Below, one piece after another: positions 6,985 to 14,399 of a stretch of DNA of 19,948 nucleotides. The first letter of the stretch is position 1. Each line of letters starts with the position of its first letter. The DNA lies in contig DASXBA010000106.1 of the NCBI GenBank assembly GCA_036406475.1, forward strand, positions 1 through 19,948. The letters run 5' to 3'. The DNA comes from DASXBA01 sp036406475. GTDB taxonomy: Bacteria > Actinomycetota > Thermoleophilia > Solirubrobacterales > Thermoleophilaceae. Made by a program: the position numbers and the translations under genes. Under the pieces are notes generated by a model, which saw only the letters and a list, made by a program, of their open reading frames with translations, made no database searches and was not told the origin of the DNA.

Positions 6985-7043
6985 GTCTCGGAGTACGCGG
7001 GAGTATCTCCGACAAGGGCAAGGACAGGGGGAGCGAGATCTCG

Positions 7044-9281
7044 ATGAGCAGGGGTACTGCTGCGCTGGTGATTCTTGTGTTCGGCCTCGCGGGGGCACTG
7101 GGGGGCGCCCCCGCGAGCGCCGCCCCTGCGCCGCCGTCGATCCAGGTCCTCTCGAACCGGGCCGACCTGATCTCCGCGGGCGACGCGCTCGTGGCGATCG
7201 GGCTGCCGTCCGGCACGGACGCACGCTCCGTTCGCGTGACGGTCTCGGGCCGCGACGTGACGAGCTCCTTCGCGGAGCGCCCGAACGGTCGCTACGAGGC
7301 CCTGCTCACCGGGCTCGCCGTGGGCGACAACGTCCTCACCGCCCGGCTGCGCAGCGGGGCCGGCGCCAAGCTCACGATCGTCAACCACCCGAACGGCGGG
7401 CCGGTGTTCTCGGGCCCGCAGGTCAAGCCGTGGACCTGCCAGAGCACGGCCACGGACGCCCAGTGCAACGAGCCCGTCTCCTACAGCTACCAGTACAAGT
7501 CGTCGCTCACCGGCCAGCTCCAGAGCTACGACCCGGCCAACCCGGCGTCCGACGTGGCCGACACGACCACGGACCAGGGCAAGACGGTCCCGTTCATCGT
7601 CCGGACGGAGACGGGCTACCAGGACCGGGACCAGTACAAGATCACGGTTCTCTACGACCCGAAGAAGCCGTGGGCCGCCTGGAGCCCGCAGGCGCAGTGG
7701 AACCACAAGCTGCTGATCACGCACGGCGCGAGCTGCGGGATCGAGCACCAGTCGGGCTCCGCCCCGAGCACCACCGGCGACACCGTGGCCGGGGGCAGCC
7801 CCACCGAGGCGCTCGGCCGGGGCTTCGCGGTCATGTCCACCGCGCTCGACAACGCAGGCCACAACTGCAACCTCGCAACCGAGGCCGAGTCGCTCGTCAT
7901 GGCCAAGGAGCACCTGGTGGAGAGCTACGGCGAGATCCGCTACACGATCGGCACCGGCTGCTCCGGCGGCTCGCTCGTCCAGCAGCAGGTGGCCAACGCC
8001 TACCCCGGCATCTACCAGGGGATCCTGCCGCAGTGCAGCTTCCCTGACGCCTGGTCCACGGGGCAGCAGCTGGCCGCCTACCACCTGCTTCGCCAATACC
8101 TCGAGAACCCCACGAAGTGGGGCACCGGCGTCGTCTGGTCGCCGGCCGACATCGCCGCGGTCGAGGGCCACCCGAACCACGTCAACTCGATCGTCTTCGA
8201 CTCCGTCTACTGGACCGACCTGGGCGTGCCGGACGACGGCTGCGCGGGCGTCCCGTCGGACCAGGACTACAACGCGACGAGCAACCCGGGCGGCGTCCGC
8301 TGCACGCTTGCGGACTACATGATCAACGTCCTCGGCCCGCGCCCGGCGAGCGTCTGGACCGCTGCGGAGGAGAAGGTCGGTCACGGCTTCGGCGGCCTGC
8401 CGCTCGGCGACGTCGGCGTGCAGTGGGGGCTCGACGCGCTCGAGAAGGGCCAGATCACGCCCGCGCAGTTCGTGGACCTGAACGCCAGGGTCGGCGGCTT
8501 CGACGTCGACATCAACCCGACCGCCGAGCGCAGCGACACCACCGAGCCGGCGCTGCGCAACGTCTACCGGAGCGGCGGCGTCAACGAGGCCAACAACCTC
8601 ACCTCGGTGCCGATCATCGACCTGCGCGGCCCCGACCCGGGCGCGTTCCACGACACCTACCGGACGTGGACGATGCGGGCGCGGCTCGAGCGCCAGGAGG
8701 GCCACTTCCCGAAGAACCACGTGATCTGGTTCGGGCACGCGCCGCTGATCGGCGACCCGAACTACACGACCGAGGGTCTGATCGCGATGGACCGCTGGCT
8801 GGCCAAGGTCGAGGCGGACCACAGATCCGTTCCGCTTTCAAGCAAGGTCGCGGACGACCGGCCGAGCGACGTGAACGACCGCTGCTCCCAGATCGAGGCC
8901 GTCGAGAGCGTCTCGCTGCCGGGCGTCGGCAAGGTCTGCGAGCTCAAGGAGGTCCAGACGCGGTTCGCCACCCCCGCGATGGTGGCCGGCGAGAGCGTCG
9001 AGACCGACAAGAACAAGTGCGCGCTCAAGCCGCTGCGGCGCAGCGACTACTACCCGCTGACGTTCAGCGACGACCAGTGGTCGCAGCTCGAGCACGCCTT
9101 CCCGACTGGGGTGTGCGACTGGAGCAAGCCCGGCGTGGACCAGGCGAACACGATCCCGTGGCAGACCTACCAGGACAGCCACGGCAGCGTGGTGTACGGC
9201 GGCAAGCCGCTCGGGACCGCTCCGGCCGGCTCGGGCAGCGGCTGGACGAGCGCCTCGTTCTCAGGCTGGCGCGGGGACTAG
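7044..9281 (+). CDS. Secreted DUF6351-family protein, putative alpha/beta hydrolase
   Basis: This 745-residue exported protein begins MSRGTAALVILVFGLAGALGG with a Sec signal peptide, likely cut after ASA at residue 26. The mature start IQVLSNRADLISAGDALVAI, a beta-rich N-terminal domain and NHPNGGPVFSGPQVKPWTC are as I remember the DUF6351 family. GTGCSGGS places a nucleophile-elbow-like Ser307 next to Cys306, reminiscent of the CS pair in tannase/feruloyl-esterase enzymes. Candidate Asp and His residues follow in the C-terminal half (DLRGPDPGAFHD, WFGHAPL), but I cannot assign the triad. Several cysteines suit an extracytoplasmic protein with disulfides. The ATG at 7044 has GGGGGAG about ten bases upstream. 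It is divergent from a TetR gene. Esterase activity is inference and the substrate is unknown. Confidence 0.82.
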   Translation: MSRGTAALVILVFGLAGALGGAPASAAPAPPSIQVLSNRADLISAGDALVAIGLPSGTDARSVRVTVSGRDVTSSFAERPNGRYEALLTGLAVGDNVLTARLRSGAGAKLTIVNHPNGGPVFSGPQVKPWTCQSTATDAQCNEPVSYSYQYKSSLTGQLQSYDPANPASDVADTTTDQGKTVPFIVRTETGYQDRDQYKITVLYDPKKPWAAWSPQAQWNHKLLITHGASCGIEHQSGSAPSTTGDTVAGGSPTEALGRGFAVMSTALDNAGHNCNLATEAESLVMAKEHLVESYGEIRYTIGTGCSGGSLVQQQVANAYPGIYQGILPQCSFPDAWSTGQQLAAYHLLRQYLENPTKWGTGVVWSPADIAAVEGHPNHVNSIVFDSVYWTDLGVPDDGCAGVPSDQDYNATSNPGGVRCTLADYMINVLGPRPASVWTAAEEKVGHGFGGLPLGDVGVQWGLDALEKGQITPAQFVDLNARVGGFDVDINPTAERSDTTEPALRNVYRSGGVNEANNLTSVPIIDLRGPDPGAFHDTYRTWTMRARLERQEGHFPKNHVIWFGHAPLIGDPNYTTEGLIAMDRWLAKVEADHRSVPLSSKVADDRPSDVNDRCSQIEAVESVSLPGVGKVCELKEVQTRFATPAMVAGESVETDKNKCALKPLRRSDYYPLTFSDDQWSQLEHAFPTGVCDWSKPGVDQANTIPWQTYQDSHGSVVYGGKPLGTAPAGSGSGWTSASFSGWRGD

Positions 9282-10322
9282 CTCCGCGGCGGCCTGCGCC
9301 GCGGAACCGGCGCAGACCTGGTCGCGGCCGCCTCGCTTGGCCTCGTACAGGCGGGCGTCCGCCTGTGCGAACACCTCCGAGTACTCGAACGGCGTGTCCG
9401 CACCGGCCGCTGCCACCCCGAAGCTCATCGTCACGAGCTCGCCGCCGCGCGGCTCGGCGGCGACCGCCGTGCGCAGCTGCTCCGCCAGCGAGGCCGAGCG
9501 GTCGAGGTCGGCGCCTGGGAGCAGCACGAGGAACTCCTCGCCGCCGATCCGGTAGAAGAGCTCGAAGGCCCGCAGCTGCTTGCGCAGCTGGTAGGCCACG
9601 TCCTTGAGGACCGCGTCGCCCGCGGCGTGGCCGCAGGTGTCGTTGATGCGCTTGAAGTTGTCGACGTCGCCGATCACGACGCCGATCGGCTCGCCGGTGA
9701 TCAGGGACTGCTGCTCGAGCTCCACGACGCGCTGGTCGAGGGCCTTGCGGTTGAGCATCCCCGTGAGCGGGTCGATCACGGCCTCCGCGCGGTACTTGAC
9801 GTCGGAGCGCATCAGCACGGTCTGGAACATCGCCACGCAGATGACGAGGGCGGCGGGAGCGATCAGTCGCGGCGGGCTGTCGAGAACCGCCTGGGCGTTG
9901 ACGCCGAAGGCGACGGCGCACATCAGGACGAGCGTGAAGGCGACCCCGACCGCGATGCCTCGCTCGGAGAAGCGCGCGCCGAGTGTCAGCACGGGAATGG
10001 CCAGCCAGGACATCGTCGCGACCTCCGGGCCGCCGGAGATGGCGACCGCGGCGGCCATGATCACCTGAGAGGCGAGCCAGGCGGTGAGGATCGCGTACTC
10101 GGGCCGCTTGGAGTGCGGCATCCTGGCGTCGGCCAGGCGAAAGGCGATCACGGCAAGGGCGAGCGGCACAAGCGTCCACCAGCCGAGCCATGGTCCCGAG
10201 GCGATGAGGGCGATCCCCAGCACCCCGAACACCGCACGGCGAATGGGCTGGAGGTAGCTGTCCATCTCGAGCATGCGCTCCCGGTCGACGCCGTCGGGAA
10301 ACAGCCAGGAACCTCCTCGCAT
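9261..10322 (-). CDS. Membrane-bound diguanylate cyclase (GGDEF)
   Basis: This 353-residue protein has an N-terminal membrane region of about six hydrophobic segments (roughly residues 28-190). A C-terminal GGDEF domain starts at AVIDPLTGMLNRKALDQR. The catalytic motif is GGEEF at 260-264, and the substrate/metal region GDVDNFKRINDTCGH is intact, so it should convert two GTP into c-di-GMP. The inhibitory-site position upstream of GGEEF reads RAFE instead of RxxD, so product inhibition may be weakened. The ATG at 10322 has GGAG five bases upstream, which decides the start over longer frames. The 3' end overlaps the convergent DUF6351 gene by 21 bp. It is divergent from a second GGDEF gene and may share control with it. 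Confidence 0.9.
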   Translation of the reverse strand: MRGGSWLFPDGVDRERMLEMDSYLQPIRRAVFGVLGIALIASGPWLGWWTLVPLALAVIAFRLADARMPHSKRPEYAILTAWLASQVIMAAAVAISGGPEVATMSWLAIPVLTLGARFSERGIAVGVAFTLVLMCAVAFGVNAQAVLDSPPRLIAPAALVICVAMFQTVLMRSDVKYRAEAVIDPLTGMLNRKALDQRVVELEQQSLITGEPIGVVIGDVDNFKRINDTCGHAAGDAVLKDVAYQLRKQLRAFELFYRIGGEEFLVLLPGADLDRSASLAEQLRTAVAAEPRGGELVTMSFGVAAAGADTPFEYSEVFAQADARLYEAKRGGRDQVCAGSAAQAAAELVPAPA

Positions 10323-10461
10323 GTCACTCCAGTCGGCCCGACACACTGCTACTTGAGGAATTGGACGCTCAAGGGGGGCATCCGGCCAGCCGAGAAGCGA
10401 AGAGATGGATTCTGCGCAGACTGAGCAGGGCGGTGCGCAGCGAGGCCAGGTGGGCTGCTCG
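10323..10461. promoter_or_regulatory. Divergent control region between two GGDEF genes
   Basis: This 139-bp region separates the starts of two divergent diguanylate cyclase genes. It contains the inverted repeat CTTGAG (10352-10357) and CTCAAG (10368-10373), separated by ten bases, the only clear symmetric element. No confident -35/-10 pair was identified. If translation of the rightward gene begins at ATG 10405 instead of 10462, the gap shrinks to 82 bp. Confidence 0.3.
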
Positions 10462-12483
10462 ATGTCGAGTGTCCTGGTGCGCCGCGTGCGAGCCGAGTCC
10501 GGCGACGACGGCGTCGCCGCGCTGCTGATCCGCGCGGCGTCACCCCACACGGCCGGGTACCTGGAGGACACCGGGAACTGGATCGACTACCAGCACGCGA
10601 TCGACCTCTTCGAGGCCGCAGCGGACCTCACGGGCGACGCGGACATCGGGTTGCGCGTGGGCGAGGACATGGTCCGGCAGCACGCCGGGACCTCCGTCGC
10701 GACGCTGCTGCGCTCGCTCGGCTCGCCCGAGGCGATCCTCGAGCAGGTGGCCGTGACGGTGACCAAGTTCAGCACCGTCACCGCCATGGAGCCGCTGGAC
10801 GTGGGCCCCGGCCGGGCGCTCGTCAAGGCGTACGCCCGCCCCGGCTACAAGCGCCACCGCCACCTCTGCGACTGGACCAAGGGAGTCCTGTCCCAGGCGA
10901 CCGTCCTCTTCGGCCTGCCGCCGGCGGCCGTGGAGGAGTCGCAGTGCCAGCTCGACGGGGCCCTCGAGTGCCTCTACACCGTGAGCTGGGACGCCGACCT
11001 GGCGAAGGGGGCCGAGGACCCGCAGCAGCTCGTCACAGCGCTCGAGGCCCAGCTCGTGGCGATGGCCGAGCGGCTCGAGAACGTCTATGCCACCGCCAGC
11101 GACCTCATCTCCGACGAGGACCTCGACGGCGCGCTGGGGCGCATCACCGACCGCGCCGCCACGGCGGTGCGGGCGCCGCGCTACCTGCTGGCGGTTCGCA
11201 TGGGCGCGGGCGATCAGCTGCGTATCCACCACCGCGGCTTCGACGACGCCGACGTGGTGGAGGAGGCGCAGCGACTGGCGGACGACCAGGCGGTGGCCGA
11301 GTCGGGCTCGCGCCTCGTGGTCGACGTCTCATCGGACCGCCGGCACTACGGCCGCCTGATGGCCATCTACCCCACGGAGTCGAGCTTCTTCGTCCAGGAG
11401 CGGGAGCTCCTCGAGGTCTACGCTCGCTATGCCGCGGCGGTGCTCGACACCGCCACCGCCCGAGCGGCTGCGGTGAGCCAGCACGACCGGGCCAGCGCCC
11501 TGCTCGAGCTCTCGCGAGCGGTCGCCGCCGCAGGAACGAGCGAGGAGGTCGCGCTGCGGCTGGCCGAGGCCGTCCCCTCGGTGGTCGACTGCGACCGCAC
11601 GGGGGTCTTCGTATGGAACGAGGCCGAGCGCGTCCTCGAGTGCAGGGCGGCGTTCGGCTACGAGCATGAGGATGGCGCCCGGCTGCGCGAGCTGCGCATC
11701 ACGACCACCGACACGATCCACCTCGGCCAGATGCTCACCGACGCTCAGCCCGGTCCCCTGTTCTTCGATCAGGACACCGATGACCCGTTCGTCCGCCGGC
11801 TCCTCGACGAGTTCGCGTCCGCCGGCGTGGTGGTGGTCCCGATCGCCGCGCGGGGGAGCTTCTTCGGAATCCTCACGGTCGCGGTCGTCTCGGGGGAGGA
11901 GCGGCTGGAGCCCACGCCCGAGGTCCTCGACCGGCTGGCCGGCGTGGTCGCCCACGCGGCCACCGCACTGGCCAACGGCCGCCTGGTCGACCGAATGGCG
12001 CAGGAGGCGCGGCACGACAGCCTCACCGGGCTGCTCGGTCACCGGGCTCTCCAGGAGACGCTCCAGGCGGCCACGAACCAAGAGGCCCACGAGCCCTTCA
12101 GCCTCGCAATGGCCGATATCGACGACTTCAAGGCCGTCAACGACACCCACGGGCATCAGGTGGGCGACGAGGCGCTCTGCCACGTCGCCGACGTCCTGCG
12201 CCGCAGCGTGCGCAACGAGGATCAGGTCTTCCGCATGGGCGGCGAGGAGTTCTGCGTGCTGCTGCCGGGGCTCGACGGCCCCGACGCCTTCGCGGTAGCC
12301 GAGCGGCTGCGCGAGGCCGTGGCCGACGGCGGCTTCGAGGTCCCGCTGCGCATCAGCGTGGGCGTGGCGAGCTTCCCGGTCGACGGCACTTCCCGCGAGC
12401 AGCTCCTCGGACGCGCCGACACGGCCCTCTACGCCGCCAAGCGCTCGGGCAAGAACCAGACGAGCGCCTTCGCCGCGGCGTAA
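10462..12483 (+). CDS. Cytoplasmic multi-sensor diguanylate cyclase (GAF-GAF-GGDEF)
   Basis: This protein has about 673 residues and no membrane segment. Residues about 1-195 form a helical sensor-like domain that I cannot name. It contains GDADIGLRVGEDMVRQHAG and ends in ESQCQLDGALECLY, a Cys-x7-Cys pattern resembling the end of V4R/heme-NO-type sensor domains. Two GAF-like domains follow (roughly 205-330 and 345-490), then a GGDEF domain from HDSLTGLLGHRAL. The catalytic GGEEF is at 593-597, with an intact inhibitory site RNED at 584-587 and MADIDDFKAVNDTHGH for metal and substrate. It should make c-di-GMP under feedback control. The ATG at 10462 has AGGTGG eight bases upstream. An in-frame ATG at 10405 adds 19 residues but lacks a good Shine-Dalgarno, so either start is possible. 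Confidence 0.88.
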   Translation: MSSVLVRRVRAESGDDGVAALLIRAASPHTAGYLEDTGNWIDYQHAIDLFEAAADLTGDADIGLRVGEDMVRQHAGTSVATLLRSLGSPEAILEQVAVTVTKFSTVTAMEPLDVGPGRALVKAYARPGYKRHRHLCDWTKGVLSQATVLFGLPPAAVEESQCQLDGALECLYTVSWDADLAKGAEDPQQLVTALEAQLVAMAERLENVYATASDLISDEDLDGALGRITDRAATAVRAPRYLLAVRMGAGDQLRIHHRGFDDADVVEEAQRLADDQAVAESGSRLVVDVSSDRRHYGRLMAIYPTESSFFVQERELLEVYARYAAAVLDTATARAAAVSQHDRASALLELSRAVAAAGTSEEVALRLAEAVPSVVDCDRTGVFVWNEAERVLECRAAFGYEHEDGARLRELRITTTDTIHLGQMLTDAQPGPLFFDQDTDDPFVRRLLDEFASAGVVVVPIAARGSFFGILTVAVVSGEERLEPTPEVLDRLAGVVAHAATALANGRLVDRMAQEARHDSLTGLLGHRALQETLQAATNQEAHEPFSLAMADIDDFKAVNDTHGHQVGDEALCHVADVLRRSVRNEDQVFRMGGEEFCVLLPGLDGPDAFAVAERLREAVADGGFEVPLRISVGVASFPVDGTSREQLLGRADTALYAAKRSGKNQTSAFAAA

Positions 12484-12501
12484 TACGTAGTCCGGTGCTC
12501 G

Positions 12502-12518
12502 CCCGATCGGCGATCGGG
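12502..12518. promoter_or_regulatory. 17-bp palindrome upstream of the SDR gene
   Basis: CCCGATCG (12502-12509) and CGATCGGG (12511-12518) are perfect reverse complements around one G. The palindrome is centred about 38 bases before the GTG of the SDR gene, at the -35 position relative to the TACGGT element at 12536-12541. It could be an operator, or the 3' stem of the preceding GGDEF gene, whose stop is 19 bases upstream. No T-run follows. Confidence 0.35.
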
Positions 12519-12547
12519 ATGCGCTCCTCCTCCGATACGGTCCCGGC

Positions 12548-13363
12548 GTGGCGGAGTTCGCGGGCCAGACGGCGGTCGTGACCGGTGCCGGCTCCGGCAT
12601 CGGCCGCTCGACGGCGCTCCTCCTCGGCCGCCTGGGCGCCCGCGTCCACGCAGCCGACATCGACAAGGCGAAGGCGGAGGCCGTGGCCTCCCAGATCGGC
12701 TCCGCGCGTGCCCACGCGGTCGACGTGAGCGACCCGGCCGCCGTCGAGGCGTTCGCGGAGGCGGTGTTCAGCGAGGAGCGCGCGGTCGACGTGCTGCACA
12801 ACAACGCGGGCATCGGCCACGCCGGGCCCGTCGACGAGACGAGCCTCGAGGAGTGGCAGCGTGTGCTCGGCGTGAACCTCATGGGCGTGGTCCACGGGAT
12901 CCACTACTTCGTGCCGCGCATGCTGCGCCAGGGCCGTCCCGGCCACGTGGTCAACACCGCCTCCCTGGTCGGGCTGGTGGCCGTGGCCGAGATGGCGCCA
13001 TACGCAACCTCGAAGCACGCCGTGGTCGGGTTGAGCGAGTCACTCAACGCCGAGCTGTCGCCCCGCGGTGTCCACGTGAGCGCGATCTGCCCCGGCTTCA
13101 TCAACACGCCGATCATCGACGGCGCCTACCTCGACGGCGAGCTCGCGGGCCAGCGCAGCCGCATCAAGAGCTTCTACGAGCGCTTCGGCTCCTCGCCGGA
13201 CGTGGTGGCCGACGCGGTGGTCGACGCGATCCGCGGCAAGAAGATGATCCGGACCGTGCCGCGTCATCACGTCGTGCTCAACTGGGCGCTCCGGCGGATC
13301 TCGCCACGCGCCGCGCAGCCCCTGGCCCGGGCGAGCACGCGCCTCATTTCGGGACGGGGCTGA
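12548..13363 (+). CDS. Classical SDR-family oxidoreductase
   Basis: This 271-residue NAD(P)-dependent short-chain dehydrogenase/reductase has the nucleotide-binding TGAGSGIG at 12-19 and ADID with Asp37 after the second strand, which favours NAD(H). NNAG is at 85-88. The catalytic tetrad is Asn110, Ser139, Tyr152 and Lys156 (PYATSK). After the active site, CPGFINTPI is the family's PG motif. The C-terminal 40 residues (KKMIRTVPRHHVVLNWALRRISPRAAQPLAR) match an extension common in actinobacterial SDRs annotated as acting on lipids or steroids. The substrate is unknown. The GTG at 12548 has no Shine-Dalgarno, but TACGGT ends six bases before it, so a leaderless mRNA is likely. Confidence 0.9.
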   Translation: MAEFAGQTAVVTGAGSGIGRSTALLLGRLGARVHAADIDKAKAEAVASQIGSARAHAVDVSDPAAVEAFAEAVFSEERAVDVLHNNAGIGHAGPVDETSLEEWQRVLGVNLMGVVHGIHYFVPRMLRQGRPGHVVNTASLVGLVAVAEMAPYATSKHAVVGLSESLNAELSPRGVHVSAICPGFINTPIIDGAYLDGELAGQRSRIKSFYERFGSSPDVVADAVVDAIRGKKMIRTVPRHHVVLNWALRRISPRAAQPLARASTRLISGRG

Positions 13364-13402
13364 CCCGCAAGGAGCCGAGAAGTTACTGTCCACCGTCCTA
13401 AC

Positions 13403-13432
13403 GGTTCCGAGAACGGAACCGAAAACTGTTCT
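13403..13432. promoter_or_regulatory. Overlapping inverted repeats before the desaturase
   Basis: GGTTCCG (13403-13409) and CGGAACC (13414-13420) are perfect reverse complements around AGAA. A second, overlapping pair is AGAACGG (13410-13416) with CTGTTCT (13426-13432), matching at 6 of 7 positions. The cluster has four GTTC/GAAC half-sites within 30 bases directly before the desaturase gene, consistent with a repressor operator. The regulator is not identifiable from the window. Confidence 0.45.
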
Positions 13433-13450
13433 ATGAGGAGAGTGGCGCGG

Positions 13451-14392
13451 ATGAGCGTGGCGGCACGGGATGCCATCCCAGAGATCCAGCCGGTCGAGCA
13501 TGAGACCCGCGACAGGGTCATCACCGGCATCGTGACGGTGGCGCCTGTGGTCGCGCTGGCCGTTGCCTGCTGGCAGGCCTGGTCGCACCTCCTCCACTGG
13601 CACGACCTCCTCGTCTTCGGGCTGATGTACGCGGTCACCGGCCTCGGCGTGACCGTGGGCTTCCACCGGCATCTGACCCACCGCAGCTTCTCCACCAGCA
13701 AGGGGCTCCGCGCGACGCTGGCGATCCTCGGCTCCGCGGCCATCGAGGGGCCCGTGATCTCGTGGGTCGCGGATCACCGCAAGCACCACACCTACGCGGA
13801 CAAGGAAGGCGACCCGCACAGCCCGCACGTCGGGCACGAGGGCGGCTGGCGGGGGGCGCTCGGCGGACTCGCGCACGCGCACGTCGGCTGGCTCTTCATC
13901 CACACGCAGCGCGGCGCCAGGGCGCGCTACGCGCGCGACCTGGTCGCCGACCCGCAGGTGAGTTTCGTCGACCGCACCTTCCTCGTCTGGGCCCTTGGCG
14001 GGCTCGCCGTGTCCTTCGGCCTGGGGGCGCTCATCGGCGGCTCCTGGGTCGCCGGGCTCACCGGCCTCCTCTGGGGCGGGGGCGTGCGGATGCTGATCGT
14101 CCACCACGTCACCTACAGCATCAACTCTCTCTGTCACTTCTTCGGCCGTCGGCCCTTTGCGACCGACGACCGGTCCTACAACCTCGCCTGGCTCGCACCG
14201 TTCACCTTCGGCGAGGCCTGGCACAACAACCACCACGCCTTCCCCACCTCGGCGCTCCACGGCCTTCGCCGCCGCGAGTTCGATGTGTCCGGGCTGGTGA
14301 TCCGTGGCCTCGAGAAGGTCGGCCTCGTCTGGGACGTGGTCCGCGTCGATCCCGCTCGGATCGAGCGCGAAACGATCGCCGAGGCCGCCTGA
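13451..14392 (+). CDS. Fatty acid (acyl-CoA/acyl-lipid) desaturase
   Basis: This 313-residue membrane di-iron enzyme belongs to the delta-9 desaturase (stearoyl-CoA desaturase-like) family. The three histidine boxes are HRHLTH (72-77), HRKHH (109-113) and HNNHH (258-262), all intact, with the following family residues (EAWHNNHHAFPTSALHG). Four or so hydrophobic segments flank them (about 24-45, 52-71, 175-195 and 200-222). The enzyme introduces a cis double bond into a membrane fatty acyl chain using oxygen and reduced electron carriers. The ATG at 13451 has AGGAG ten bases upstream. An in-frame ATG at 13433 would add six residues without a Shine-Dalgarno. The stop is seven bases before the CFA synthase start, so the two genes are surely co-transcribed. 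Confidence 0.93.
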   Translation: MSVAARDAIPEIQPVEHETRDRVITGIVTVAPVVALAVACWQAWSHLLHWHDLLVFGLMYAVTGLGVTVGFHRHLTHRSFSTSKGLRATLAILGSAAIEGPVISWVADHRKHHTYADKEGDPHSPHVGHEGGWRGALGGLAHAHVGWLFIHTQRGARARYARDLVADPQVSFVDRTFLVWALGGLAVSFGLGALIGGSWVAGLTGLLWGGGVRMLIVHHVTYSINSLCHFFGRRPFATDDRSYNLAWLAPFTFGEAWHNNHHAFPTSALHGLRRREFDVSGLVIRGLEKVGLVWDVVRVDPARIERETIAEAA

Positions 14393-14399
14393 CGCAGAC

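Noticed and set aside
6339..8822. An 827-codon open frame on the minus strand opposite the DUF6351 gene
   Set aside because: The plus-strand protein has a signal peptide, conserved motifs and coherent hydrophobicity. The antisense translation is Arg/Val/Asp/Gly repeats typical of GC-rich antisense frames.
11329..12882. A 517-codon minus-strand frame opposite the GAF-GAF-GGDEF and SDR genes
   Set aside because: It contains no recognisable domain and spans two well-supported plus-strand genes with intact catalytic motifs.
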